Assembly (NCBI GenBank): GCA_044224905.1
Contig: JBGAJN010000003.1
Span: 186,001 to 250,000, forward strand
Origin: JBGAJN01 sp044224905
GTDB lineage: Bacteria > Verrucomicrobiota > Verrucomicrobiia > Limisphaerales > JBGAJN01
Direction of reading: 5' to 3'
Length of the DNA stretch: 64,000 bases
The notes below the pieces were generated by a model that was given only the letters and a program-made list of their open reading frames with translations, did not search any database and had not been told where the DNA came from. Shown one piece after another: positions 33,691 to 45,521 of the stretch. Positions within the stretch are counted from its first letter, which is position 1; every line of letters begins with the position of its first letter. A program made the position numbers and the translations under genes.

Positions 33691-35493
33691 ATGAAACGCA
33701 CGCATCATTGCAACGAACTCCGCGCGGAACACGCCGGGCAAACTGTCACGCTGGCCGGCTGGGTCCACTCGCGCCGCGATCTCGGCGGTGTCCTCTTCAT
33801 CGACCTGCGCGACCGCGAGGGCCGCACGCAGACGGTGTTCGATCCCGCGGATTTGTCGAAGGAAGTTTTCGATGCCGCGACGAAGCTGCACAGCGAGTCG
33901 GTTATTGAAATCACCGGCAAGGTGCGCGTGCGTCCCGCTGGCACGAACAATGACAAGATTCCCACGGGCCAGATCGAAGTGCTCGTGAAGGAATGCACCG
34001 TGCTCAATCACGCCGAAGTGCTCCCGTTCCCGGTCGACGATCCCGAGATCGCGAACAAGGTGAACGAAGAACTGCGCCTGCAGTATCGCTACCTCGACCT
34101 GCGCCGGCCCGAGATGATTCGCAACATGCGGCTGCGCTCGAAGGTCGCTACCGCCACGCGCGTGTTCATGGATGAGCAAGGATTCCTCGAAGTCGAGACG
34201 CCGACGCTTTTCAAATCCACGCCTGAAGGCGCGCGCGAATTTCTCGTCCCGAACCGTCGCGAGCCCGGCACGTTCTACGCGCTTCCGCAATCGCCGCAGC
34301 AGTTCAAGCAGATCCTCATGGTCTCCGGCATCGAGCGTTACTTCCAGCTCGCCCGCTGCTATCGCGACGAAGATCTCCGCGCCGATCGCCAGCCCGAGTT
34401 CACGCAGGTGGATATCGAGATGAGCTTCATCGATCGCGAAGACATCTACGCGCTCATCGAAGGATTGCTCAAGCGCGTCTGGAAAACCGCGCTGAACATC
34501 GACATCCCCACGCCGTTCAAACGCATCTCGTTCAACGAAGCGCTCAACCGCTGGGGCATCGACAAGCCCGACACGCGCTTCGGCATGGAACTCGTGGACT
34601 TCACGGAAGAGTTCAAGGGCTCGAAGTTCGGCGTCTTCGGCAAGTGCGTTGAGGGCGGCGGCGTGGTGAAAGCCATGAATGCCCGCGGCCTCGCCGGCGC
34701 GACGCAGGGCCAGATCGAAACGATGACCGAATACGCGAAGAGTTTCGGCGCGAAAGGTCTCGCCTACATCAAGGTTGAAAATGGCGAATGGAAATCGCCG
34801 ATCGTGAAATTCTTCAGCCAGGCGGAGAAGGACGCGCTCACGCAGAAGCTCGCCATTCAGGAAGGCGACTTGATCCTCTTCGCCGCCGATCAATGGCTCA
34901 CCGCGTGCGAAATTCTCGGCAAGATTCGTCTCTACTGCGCCGACGTTTTGAAGGCTCAAGGGAAGCTCACGATCCCGGCTGATCAGTTCAATTTCCTTTG
35001 GGTCATTGAATTTCCGTTGCTCGGTTTCGACCGTGAAATGAACCGCTGGTATTCCAGCCATCATCCGTTCACCGCGCCCGTGACCGAAGACATCCCGCTG
35101 CTCAAGACCGATCCGAAGAAAGTCCGCGGCCAGCACTACGACATCGTCGTCAATGGCGTCGAACTCGGTGGCGGCTCGATTCGTATCCACCAGCCGGACG
35201 TGCAGAAGACCATCTTCGAAGAACTCCTCGCGATCTCGCCGGAGGAAACGAAGCTGCGTTTTGGTTACATGCTCGAAGCGTTCAAATACGGCGCGCCCCC
35301 GCACGGCGGCATTGCGCTCGGCTTCGATCGCCTGTGCGCCATCCTCTGCGGCACCACGAGCATCCGCGACGTCATCGCCTTCCCGAAAACCGCCAAGGGC
35401 ACGTGCCTCATGACCGACTCGCCGTCGGCCGTCTCGCCGCGCCAGCTCCGCGACCTGCACATCGAGGTCAAGGCGGCGCCGAAGAAGGAATAA
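33691..35493 (+). CDS. aspS: Aspartyl-tRNA synthetase
   Basis: 600 residues from 33691 (MKRTHHCNELRAEHAG), the standard start; the upstream extension is not needed. N-terminal OB-fold anticodon-binding domain (VTLAGWVHSRRDLGGVLFIDLRDREG), class II motif 2 (ARCYRDEDLRADRQPEFTQVD), the bacterial GAD insertion, SSHHPFTAP, and motif 3 (HGGIALGFDRLCAIL). It attaches Asp to tRNA(Asp) in the cytoplasm. Whether it also charges tRNA(Asn) (non-discriminating form) cannot be decided here, since no gatCAB or asnS is in the window. Length and motifs are normal. Confidence 0.97.
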   Translation: MKRTHHCNELRAEHAGQTVTLAGWVHSRRDLGGVLFIDLRDREGRTQTVFDPADLSKEVFDAATKLHSESVIEITGKVRVRPAGTNNDKIPTGQIEVLVKECTVLNHAEVLPFPVDDPEIANKVNEELRLQYRYLDLRRPEMIRNMRLRSKVATATRVFMDEQGFLEVETPTLFKSTPEGAREFLVPNRREPGTFYALPQSPQQFKQILMVSGIERYFQLARCYRDEDLRADRQPEFTQVDIEMSFIDREDIYALIEGLLKRVWKTALNIDIPTPFKRISFNEALNRWGIDKPDTRFGMELVDFTEEFKGSKFGVFGKCVEGGGVVKAMNARGLAGATQGQIETMTEYAKSFGAKGLAYIKVENGEWKSPIVKFFSQAEKDALTQKLAIQEGDLILFAADQWLTACEILGKIRLYCADVLKAQGKLTIPADQFNFLWVIEFPLLGFDREMNRWYSSHHPFTAPVTEDIPLLKTDPKKVRGQHYDIVVNGVELGGGSIRIHQPDVQKTIFEELLAISPEETKLRFGYMLEAFKYGAPPHGGIALGFDRLCAILCGTTSIRDVIAFPKTAKGTCLMTDSPSAVSPRQLRDLHIEVKAAPKKE

Positions 35494-35514
35494 CCGCGGG
35501 CCGCCGCACGCTGC

Positions 35515-36375
35515 ATGCCCGATCCCGTTTCACCGGACACCGCGCACGCGGTGGGTCGCGGTGTAATCATCCTGAAATGGCTGCTCGTCCGCGTGCCGAT
35601 TTACTACGCGGTCGCGCTGGTGTTGATCACGCTTCTGCAACGCCGGATGGTGTATCACCCGACGAAGCTCGCGCCCAAGGAAGCCGAAGGCCTCGCTGCT
35701 CAGAGCGGTTTTCGGCCGTGGAAAAATTCCCGTGGCGAAACCATCGGCTGGCACCTGCCACATCCCGGCGGGAGTAACGGAGCAGTATTGGTCGTGCACG
35801 GCAACAGCGGTTGCGCGGCGGAACGTGACTACCTCGCGGCGCCGATCCGTGCGGCGGGAGCGATCGACGTCTTCGTGCTCGAATATCCCGGCTTTGGCGC
35901 GCGTGGGGGTTCGCCCACCATGAAGAGCCTGCTCGCCGCAGCCGATGAAGCGTTCGGCTTGCTCAGCAACCGTTCACCGCTCTACGTCGTCAGCGAATCC
36001 CTCGGCACGGGAATGTCCGCGCATCTGGCGAAGCAGTATCGCGACCGCGTCTCCGGCGTGCATTTCTTCGTCCCTTACAACAATCTCGTCTCCGTGGCGA
36101 AACGCCGGCAGCCGATCTTTCCCGTCTCGCTGCTCTTGTGGGATCAATATGCCCCCGACGAATGGCTCGCCGATTACCACGGCCCCGCGGGCTTCGCACT
36201 CGCCGGTTTGGACCGGGACATTCCGCCCGCGCTTGGACAAAAACTTTTCGACAGCTACCGCGGTCCGAAAAAACTCTGGATGTTCGAAGGCGCCGGCCAC
36301 AACGACGTCGCCGAGCAATCCGTGGAATGGTGGAAAGGCGTCTTCGAATTCTGGCGCTCCAACGCCGCGCACTAA
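35515..36375 (+). CDS. Membrane-anchored alpha/beta hydrolase
   Basis: 286 residues. An N-terminal hydrophobic segment (YYAVALVLITLLQ) after a short cytoplasmic tail suggests a membrane anchor. Then the hydrolase fold: VLVVHGNSGCAAERDY (oxyanion region), VFVLEYPGFGARGGSP, nucleophile elbow SESLGTG (Ser replaces the first Gly of GxSxG), and a C-terminal His in GAGHNDVAEQ. It resembles FrsA/BEM46-like serine hydrolases; substrate unknown. It follows aspS by 21 bp in the same direction and is convergent with the FG-GAP gene. Confidence 0.8.
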   Translation: MPDPVSPDTAHAVGRGVIILKWLLVRVPIYYAVALVLITLLQRRMVYHPTKLAPKEAEGLAAQSGFRPWKNSRGETIGWHLPHPGGSNGAVLVVHGNSGCAAERDYLAAPIRAAGAIDVFVLEYPGFGARGGSPTMKSLLAAADEAFGLLSNRSPLYVVSESLGTGMSAHLAKQYRDRVSGVHFFVPYNNLVSVAKRRQPIFPVSLLLWDQYAPDEWLADYHGPAGFALAGLDRDIPPALGQKLFDSYRGPKKLWMFEGAGHNDVAEQSVEWWKGVFEFWRSNAAH

Positions 36376-36390
36376 AGCGCGGGCGTCCCG

Positions 36391-37800
36391 TTACGGGCGG
36401 CGGAGTTTGTAGAAGCGGTTGGTGAGTGTGGCGGGAACGGAGAGCGGAAAGACATTCATGTTCCCCGCGACCGCTGGCGAACCCGGCGTGTCCGCCCAGA
36501 CGGTGGGATTGGCCAACGCATCTGCCTGTTGGAGGATCAAGCCTGTCTCGGGCGTGAGCCAAGTGACGGAGAAGTCTGAATTTGTGCGAGTGATGCCCAA
36601 CTGTGGATAACCCAGCGAGAAGAGATACGCGGCACCGTTGCGCGTTGCGCCGGAGTTATCCCAGAAGGCGCCGATCAACAGCCGATCATTACCTGCGGTT
36701 GTGACCGCACCGCCGAAATAATTCGCTCCCGTCGGTGCAGGGTTGGTGAAGGCCGCCAGCAAACCTCCGTTCGTATTGAACAAATATGCGGTTCCAGCGG
36801 GCGATCCGTTCACGGAGTCGCCGTCCGCGCCGATCAAAACCCCGTTCGCCCCCACGGACGCGAGCGCGATTCCGAAATCGTCGTTCATCGCCGGGGTGGG
36901 ATTGGTGAAAGTCGTGAGCAACATTCCGTTCGTGGTAAACAGATAGGCAATGCCGGAATAGTTGCTTTGGCCATGCGCGCCGATCAGCACGCGGTCCGAT
37001 CCCATGTCGGCTAAACCGTATCCGAAGTTGTCGTTGTCTGCCGGATATGGGTTGGTAAAGGCGGTGAGCAACGTTCCGTTGGTGCTGAACAAGTATGCGG
37101 CGCCCGGTGAGGTTGTGCCTCGGCGGGGATCGCCGATCAGCACGCGATCGTTTCCCAATGCTGTCACCGATCCGCCGAACGCGTCGAATCCCGCCGGCGA
37201 TGGACTTGTGAAAGTGGTCAGCAATGTTCCGTTCGTCAGAAACAGGTACGCCGCCCCGGCAGTGGTTGTGTTTGTGTTGTAGTGTGGCGCGCCGATCAGC
37301 ACTCGGTCTGGCCCCACGTGCGCCACCGAGTCACCGAATGTCGCGCCGCCGCCGGGTAAAGGGTTGGTGAAGGTGGTAAGCAAAGTGGCGTGCATGTCGA
37401 ATAAATAGGCCGCGCCCGCATTCGTCCCACCCGTGTCATCTCCGTTGGCCCCGATTAAGACGACGTTGGAGGCGACCATTGCCACGGCGTATCCGAAATG
37501 ATCATTCGCGGCCGGGTTTGTTTTCGCAAACGTTGCGAGCAGAGTGCCGTCGAGGCTGAACAGATAAACCGCGCCCGCACCGGATGCGCTCGTGTTCTCG
37601 AAAGGCGCGCTGATTAGCAAACGATCCGTTCCCCAGGCGGCCACTGCGTAACCAAAGAGTTCGTTCAAGGCCGGCGTCGGGTTGGGAATTTTTAAGACGT
37701 TGAACGGAATCGCTTGCGAGGCGACGCGCTCTGGTGCAGCCGCAAGCAGGAGGCTGGCGATGAGGACCGCTATGGTTGGATTTCGGCGGATTGTTGTCAT
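36391..37800 (-). CDS. Secreted FG-GAP repeat protein
   Basis: 469 residues when started at 37800 (signal peptide TIAVLIASLLLAAAPERVASQ). Seven near-regular repeats of about 52 residues with FGYAVAxxGxDRxLIGAPxxN followed by GAAYLFxxxGTLLTTFTNPxPA, the integrin-alpha type FG-GAP pattern; they should close a beta-propeller with Ca-binding loops. The tail (DFSVTWLTPETGLILQQADAL ... RFYKLRRP) is the shared C-terminal module. Probably cell-surface or secreted; no catalytic motif. Repeats this uniform suggest recent internal duplication. Confidence 0.85.
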   Translation of the reverse strand: MTTIRRNPTIAVLIASLLLAAAPERVASQAIPFNVLKIPNPTPALNELFGYAVAAWGTDRLLISAPFENTSASGAGAVYLFSLDGTLLATFAKTNPAANDHFGYAVAMVASNVVLIGANGDDTGGTNAGAAYLFDMHATLLTTFTNPLPGGGATFGDSVAHVGPDRVLIGAPHYNTNTTTAGAAYLFLTNGTLLTTFTSPSPAGFDAFGGSVTALGNDRVLIGDPRRGTTSPGAAYLFSTNGTLLTAFTNPYPADNDNFGYGLADMGSDRVLIGAHGQSNYSGIAYLFTTNGMLLTTFTNPTPAMNDDFGIALASVGANGVLIGADGDSVNGSPAGTAYLFNTNGGLLAAFTNPAPTGANYFGGAVTTAGNDRLLIGAFWDNSGATRNGAAYLFSLGYPQLGITRTNSDFSVTWLTPETGLILQQADALANPTVWADTPGSPAVAGNMNVFPLSVPATLTNRFYKLRRP

Positions 37801-37867
37801 GGCCCGGTCAGAGTATATCGCGCTGCTCGTGTCCTCATCGCAATGCAGTTTCGGCAGCACAAATAAA

Positions 37868-37897
37868 AATACCGGGAAGCACCCGCTTCCCGGTATT
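37868..37897 (-). terminator. Rho-independent terminator of nrdJ
   Basis: 13-bp perfect stem AATACCGGGAAGC / GCTTCCCGGTATT with a 4-base loop. On the minus strand it is followed by TTTATTTGTGC, after the nrdJ stop at 37925. Confidence 0.9.
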
Positions 37898-37924
37898 CGT
37901 TCCTCTGCTATTTACCAACAAGGT

Positions 37925-41044
<3,120 letters not shown>

Positions 41045-41416
41045 GGGTTTTCCTCGGTTAACGTTGTTGCGAAACGGCAAAATTGAAATGACGACAAAAA
41101 TTCTCTGGCAAAGGTGCGGCTAAAGTTAAAATTTCCCTGCTTCGCGGGCCCAGTCTGTCGAACCAATTCTGTCTGGCGTCGATTCTAAAGGCATAACTCA
41201 AAACGGCTTCTTGCCGACTCTCGAATTCCCCACTCAAACCTCGTCCAACTCTGAATTAAACTCTACCAACTGACAGACCTGCCGGGGTTTCGACCCCATT
41301 TAGTTGAGCAGTGGACGAACGTTAGACACCACCCGTAGTGGCGACAAGAAAAAATTGCAAAAAAGTGACTTTTTCCGCATTCCCGCGAAAAACGAAGGAT
41401 TTTCGCCGCTTTTCGC
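41045..41416. other. der-nrdJ intergenic region with UUCG hairpin
   Basis: 372 bp between der and nrdJ (both minus). It holds a perfect GGGGT-TTCG-ACCCC hairpin (41284-41297) and a weak AAAAAGT-G-ACTTTTT stem near 41359 that could end der transcripts. No NrdR box or cobalamin riboswitch is recognisable; the isolated GACCTGCC at about 41276 is on the wrong strand. The nrdJ promoter must lie here. Confidence 0.5.
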
Positions 41417-43024
41417 CTATCGCTGAGGGCGGCTGGAGTGTTGCCGATCGGGGCGGCGCGCGAAGGCTTTCTTGCTGCCTTTGCGCTCGCGCGTTTGAAC
41501 TCGGGGCGCTCCGCCGCGAGGCTTGAATTTACGGATGGATTCCACGGTTTTGGGCCGTGCTTTCGGCACCAAAATAATCGGGCAACCTTCGAAGCCGAAC
41601 GCCGCGCGAAGTTTTCCCTTCAGATATTTTTCATACGCTGGCGAGAACAACTCGTCGCGATTGACGAACAGCAGGAACGTCGGCGGCGCCGTGCGCACCT
41701 GTGACGCGTAGAAAAACTTCAGCTGATGCCCGGTCGAGCTCACGGGTTGTTGTCCCAGAATCGCGTCGTTGATCGTGCGATTGAGAATGGACGTGGGAAT
41801 CTTCTGCTGCAACTGCGCGGCCACGTAACGCACCGCTTCAAGCAAACGATCGAGGTGGAAGCCGGTTTTGGCCGAGGTGAAAATCACCGGCGCGTAATCG
41901 AGGAAGAATAAATTCTCCTGCACCCACTGCGCGAACTCCGCGAGCGTGGTCAGCTTTTCTTCCGTGCCTTCGCTGCGCACGCGTTCGCGATTGTTCCGCT
42001 TGGCGATTTCCTTCGCGCGCGCGGCGGTGACGGAATCCTTGTATAGATCCCACTTGTTGATCACGACGATGCACGCCTTGCGTTCCTCGACAATTTTCGC
42101 GCCGATCTTTTTGTCCTGTTCGATGATGCCGGACTCCGCATCGAGCACGAACACGACGAGGTCGGCGCGCGCGATGGATTCGTTCGTGCGCTGCACGCTG
42201 TAGAACTCCACGGAGTCGTTGATGCGGTTTTCTTTTCGCACGCCGGCGGTGTCGATCAGCGTGTAATCCTGGCGTACACCTTCGGTCTCGACGGAGAAGG
42301 GGACATCCACGGCGTCGCGCGTCGTGCCGGGAATCGGACTGACAATAACACGCTCAGATTGCGTGAGGGCATTGATGATTGAGGACTTGCCGACGTTCGG
42401 ACGACCGACGATCGCGATCTTCATCGGGCCGGTGGCCTTGCGCTCGGGCTTGACGCCCGCTTCTTCCGCCGCGGTTTCGGATTCCGCATCGACCGGCTGC
42501 GCTTCGACCGTCGTGGATTCCGGCAACAGCTTGGCGGCCTCGCTCATCAGCTCGGTAATGCCTTCGCCGTGAATGGCCGTGACCGGGAAAATCTTATCGA
42601 AACCCAGCGCCGCGAATTCATCCGCGCCGGATTCCAGACGCGTCGTGTCCACCTTGTTCACCGCCACGAGCACGGGCTTCTTGGCGCGATGCAAACGCTC
42701 CGCCACTTCGCGGTCCAGTGGCACGACGCCTTCCTGCACGTTGACCACGAGGATGATCACGTTCGCCGCTTCGATCGCGAGTTCGACCTGTTGCAAGGCC
42801 GCTTCCGTGATCACGTCGGGCGCCTTCTCATGGCGCAGGAGACCGATGCCGCCGGTGTCCACCAAGGTGTAGGGACGTCCTTGCCATTCCGCTTCGATGC
42901 TGACGCGGTCGCGCGTGACGCCCGGTTGATCGTGCACGATGGCGATACGACGGCGCACGATGCGGTTGAACAACGCGGACTTGCCGACATTCGGTCGGCC
43001 GACAATGGCAATCAATCCAGACAT
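41417..43024 (-). CDS. der: Ribosome-associated GTPase Der (EngA)
   Basis: 535 residues from 43024 (MSGLIAIVGRPNVGKSALFN). The double GTPase layout is clear: first domain G1 GRPNVGKS, G3 VDTGG, G4 NKVD; second domain G1 GRPNVGKS, G3 IDTAGVR, G4 NKWD; then the KH-like C-terminal domain (FFYASQVRTAPPTFLLFVN, GCPIILVPKARP). The linker between the GTPase domains is longer than usual and Glu/Ala-rich (VEAQPVDAESETAAEEAG), and a basic tail (KKAFARRPDRQ) follows. It helps large-subunit ribosome assembly. The next gene upstream lies 234 bp away. Confidence 0.96.
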   Translation of the reverse strand: MSGLIAIVGRPNVGKSALFNRIVRRRIAIVHDQPGVTRDRVSIEAEWQGRPYTLVDTGGIGLLRHEKAPDVITEAALQQVELAIEAANVIILVVNVQEGVVPLDREVAERLHRAKKPVLVAVNKVDTTRLESGADEFAALGFDKIFPVTAIHGEGITELMSEAAKLLPESTTVEAQPVDAESETAAEEAGVKPERKATGPMKIAIVGRPNVGKSSIINALTQSERVIVSPIPGTTRDAVDVPFSVETEGVRQDYTLIDTAGVRKENRINDSVEFYSVQRTNESIARADLVVFVLDAESGIIEQDKKIGAKIVEERKACIVVINKWDLYKDSVTAARAKEIAKRNNRERVRSEGTEEKLTTLAEFAQWVQENLFFLDYAPVIFTSAKTGFHLDRLLEAVRYVAAQLQQKIPTSILNRTINDAILGQQPVSSTGHQLKFFYASQVRTAPPTFLLFVNRDELFSPAYEKYLKGKLRAAFGFEGCPIILVPKARPKTVESIRKFKPRGGAPRVQTRERKGSKKAFARRPDRQHSSRPQR

Positions 43025-43153
43025 GCGCCCAGCATGACGGACGCGAGGCAAAAGGGGAAAACAAATCCTCGTGATAAACGGGTGCCCGTAACCGCCCGCT
43101 CCGTGGAAACCGCGCGCAAGGTCGCCCCGTAAACGCGCAATCAGGCTCGCGAT

Positions 43154-43227
43154 GGTAGGGCTCGCGGTCCTCAGCCGGCCGTTCCGGCGCTTGATACTGC
43201 GGCCCGCTGAGGACAGCGCGCCCTACC
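43154..43227. repeat. GTAGGG/CCCTAC palindromic element
   Basis: GGTAGGGC and GCCCTACC ends with inner inverted GTCCTCAGC / GCTGAGGAC, 74 bp. Related elements are at 5887-5938 and 46150-46236; GCTGAGGACAGCG is shared word for word with the latter. Confidence 0.75.
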
Positions 43228-43258
43228 GTCAGTCGGCTCGCGTCCGTCCACCGCTCGC

Positions 43259-43780
43259 CTAGCGCCGACCGTTGAGGATCACCTCGTTCAACTTCTGCCG
43301 CAGCGTTTCCGCATCCGGATCACCGAAGGCGCTGTCGAGCGTGCTCACGCCATTCGTGTTGCTGCTGGTGCCGGCGATCGCGCTGTCGAGCTGCGCCTGC
43401 GTCACTTCGCCCGGATCGCCTTGATCACCGCGCGGGATGTTGAACGTGAAATGCACATTCGTGCCGTCGAAGCTCACGCTCACGCTCGCGGGATCGCCGG
43501 GGTTCAGCGTGTTCACCGCATCGACAATCGCATCTGCGAATGGCGGTCCTTGCGCGCCGTCGTTGCCGCGCGGGAGATCGAAGGTGAAGTGCAGCGTGTT
43601 GCCGACCACGCTTACCGACACGTCCGCCGGGTCGCCGGGATTCACCGTGTTCACGCCATCAATCTGTGCGGCTGTGACGGTGAGGATGGCGTCGATGATC
43701 GCCTTCAGACCTTGCAACTGACTGCGCATCTCGGCAGAGGAAAGCGGCGAATGATCGGCAGGTTTGTTTGGGTCGAACAT
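43259..43780 (-). CDS. Collagen-like / tail-fibre-like protein with two repeats
   Basis: 173 residues, no signal peptide. A short N-terminal helix (MRSQLQGLKAIIDAILTVTAAQID) is followed by two ~40-residue repeats built on VNTxNPGDPAxVSVSxxGxxxHFTFxxPRGxxGxxG, a pattern seen in phage tail-fibre and collagen-like proteins. A tail rich in Gly/Thr/Ser ends with a Lys/Arg helix (ETLRQKLNEVIL). It may trimerise. It follows the fibronectin-like gene by 100 bp in the same direction, which suggests a joint extracellular or virion-like structure, but nothing else here looks like a phage. Confidence 0.65.
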   Translation of the reverse strand: MFDPNKPADHSPLSSAEMRSQLQGLKAIIDAILTVTAAQIDGVNTVNPGDPADVSVSVVGNTLHFTFDLPRGNDGAQGPPFADAIVDAVNTLNPGDPASVSVSFDGTNVHFTFNIPRGDQGDPGEVTQAQLDSAIAGTSSNTNGVSTLDSAFGDPDAETLRQKLNEVILNGRR

Positions 43781-43880
43781 AAAATTCTGGATTCAGAATT
43801 CAGGATTCAGGATTCAGTAGAACGACGCGGGATCGAAGCACCGAATCCTGCATCCGGAATCCTGACTCCTCGTCTTCGGT

Positions 43881-44603
43881 TCACACCACTCTGATTTCCG
43901 CGGGATCGCTCCACGCGCCCATCACGCCTTTGAGGCCGACCGTGCGCACGCGCACCCACACCATCGCGCCCGGCGTGAGGCCGTCGACGACTGCTTTGCC
44001 GCCCTGATACATGCCTTTGGTCTGCCAGCCGGCGGCGTTGTTCGGATCGCCGGTGTTGACCTGCACTTCGTTCGTGCTGCCCTGACGATCCGGTTTGTAA
44101 CGCGCCGTGATGCTGCCGCTCAGATCACCCGGACGCAGGCGCAGGTCGATCGGCGCTGCCGGTGGCGCGGTGTTAGGGGTGCGCGCGGTGGTGTAGGAGG
44201 GAAAGCCGCTTTTCTCCACGATCATCGCGTCGCCCTTGGCTATGCCATTGACGTAATTGCCCAGCACCCCGAGCGATTCCTCCAACGCCTCGCGCGCCAC
44301 GTTGAACGCCATGATGTCCGCCGTGGCGCGGCTCGCCCGCAAGATGAGCTTCGCATCATACGTGGTGATCAAGGTTTGCAAGGCCGCCATCGTCACCGGC
44401 GGCGCGGTGAAGGTGGCCGCGTTGAGCACCATCTGGTCGTGGATCATGTGGGCGACGGGGCCGAGTTCCGCCGCGGGATAGGGGCTGAAGTCAATGATGG
44501 CTTTGCTGTTGTTCATGGATTTGGATTTGTTCGCCTCGCCGTCCCAAGTTAGGCCCGAGTCCCAAGGCTGGCCGGGCGTATCCCAGGTGAGCGGAGTAGG
44601 CAT
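43881..44603 (-). CDS. Fibronectin III-like domain protein
   Basis: 240 residues; an internal ATG at 44516 (MNNSKAIIDFSPYPA) is also possible, leaving a Trp/Pro-rich N-end (LTWDTPGQPWDSGLTWDG) that looks like a separate short repeat. Residues ~30-145 are helical (a YDAKLILRASRATADIMAFNVAREAL region with many Ala). The C-terminal ~90 (AAPIDLRLRPGDLSGSITARYKP ... VDGLTPGAMVWVRVRTVG) is a fibronectin type III fold. It may recognise or present something outside the cell; no signal is visible, so secretion would need another route. Function unknown. Confidence 0.6.
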   Translation of the reverse strand: MPTPLTWDTPGQPWDSGLTWDGEANKSKSMNNSKAIIDFSPYPAAELGPVAHMIHDQMVLNAATFTAPPVTMAALQTLITTYDAKLILRASRATADIMAFNVAREALEESLGVLGNYVNGIAKGDAMIVEKSGFPSYTTARTPNTAPPAAPIDLRLRPGDLSGSITARYKPDRQGSTNEVQVNTGDPNNAAGWQTKGMYQGGKAVVDGLTPGAMVWVRVRTVGLKGVMGAWSDPAEIRVV

Positions 44604-45254
44604 GTGGGGTTATAGGTTTACGGTGCAAGAGATCGGGAAAATGCCGGCGCCGGAGGGATAAAACCCTCAGGCCGATTTGCCAAAGCCTTGGGCGTTTCCG
44701 TCAAACGCCCGAGCCGACGGCGCGAACTCCCGGGCGGATGCGGCAAAGCCTCAGGCCGATGGCCAAAACGCTCAGGCGAAAGCCGCAAACTCCCGGGCGT
44801 TTTCCGAAAAGCCTTGAGCGGATGGCGAAAACACTTGAGCCGATGCGGCAAATCCTCAGGCGTTTGCGGCAAACGCCTGAGCTTTTTCCCCAAACGCCCG
44901 AGCCGACGCGGCAAACGCCCGGGCTTTTTGGGCAAACGCCTGAGCAAATTGGGCGTTTCTTCGCCCTGCGACGACAAAACGGCGGGAAATGACCCTCGAA
45001 ACGGGTGGTTTTCGGCCTTTTTCCTCCCCGGAAACGGGAAACACGTGGTTGTGAGATGAGCGGCGTTCATCGCAGACGTTCGTGGTTACGCCTGCAAGGA
45101 AATCACATCCGCCCGCGGAAGCGGTAGTCCAACATATTGGACGTGGCGGCGACGGAGTGGCCCGCGAACCACGCGAATAACCCGAAAAGGGATTTCCTAG
45201 TTGGGCGTCGTTCGCGTGATGGGCGGGCAAGGCTTGGCTCGAACTGCCGCTTGT
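44604..45254. other. Gene-free stretch around the second 21-bp array
   Basis: 651 bp holding the 14-unit array (44661-44954), then GGAAACGGGAAACACGTGG and a CCAACATATTGG palindrome at 45128 (with an ACGT-type neighbourhood). All frames across the array are open because 21 is a multiple of 3; I support none of them as a gene. Confidence 0.6.
44661..44954. repeat. 21-bp phased array, 14 units, core AAAnnCYYRRG
   Basis: 294 bp = 14 x 21 with no slippage. Units start AAA (44661 AAACCCTCAGG, 44682 AAAGCCTTGGG, 44703 AAACGCCCGAG, 44724 GAACTCCCGGG ...). In every unit the positions after the first four or five bases spell a CYYRRG hexamer (CTCAGG, CTTGGG, CCCGAG, CCCGGG, CTTGAG, CCTGAG), usually followed by C, and then ~9-10 variable bases. 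Same period and same conserved-half/variable-half build as the array at 6914, but an unrelated core. Confidence 0.92.
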
Positions 45255-45521
45255 CTACGCCTCCCAATCATCCTCCAGCCCGCGGACGAATTCGGTGAGC
45301 GTGAGGCCGGCGGCGCGGCTGATCTGGGCGAGGACACACAGGCCGGGGATGTTGGCGCCGGTCTCGGTATTGCTGAGCATCTGCTTGGAGACACCGGCCT
45401 CATCTTGGAATTTATGCTTCGTGCAGCCCGAGGCCGCGAGCACCTCCTTAAACCGACGCGGCACCCGGGCGCGGACGCGTTCCGCGTACTCATGCACCTC
45501 TCTGTTCCGGGGCACCGGCAT
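45255..45521 (-). CDS. XRE-family helix-turn-helix regulator (88 aa)
   Basis: 88 residues, essentially one Cro/CI-type helix-turn-helix: RRFKEVLAASGCTKHKFQDEAGVSKQMLSNTETGANIPGLCVLAQISRAAGLTLTEF in order, with the recognition helix around VSKQMLSNTE. The preceding ~18 residues are basic. It is probably a DNA-binding repressor of nearby genes. It lies just beyond the second 21-bp array, and its product could in principle bind it, but that is speculation. The following 559 bp (45522-46080) hold no gene that I can support. Confidence 0.8.
   Translation of the reverse strand: MPVPRNREVHEYAERVRARVPRRFKEVLAASGCTKHKFQDEAGVSKQMLSNTETGANIPGLCVLAQISRAAGLTLTEFVRGLEDDWEA

Noticed and set aside
33622..35460. 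612-residue minus-strand ORF opposite aspS
   Set aside because: Antisense shadow of a clear aspartyl-tRNA synthetase.
41265..41285. Cobalamin riboswitch for nrdJ (GACCTGCC string)
   Set aside because: On the plus strand while nrdJ is minus, and the rest of the B12 box and fold is missing.
43259..44603. Prophage remnant
   Set aside because: Only tail-fibre-like and fibronectin-like proteins; no integrase, capsid, portal or terminase.
44618..45070. ORFs of 85-150 residues across the second array
   Set aside because: Same periodic artefact as the first array.
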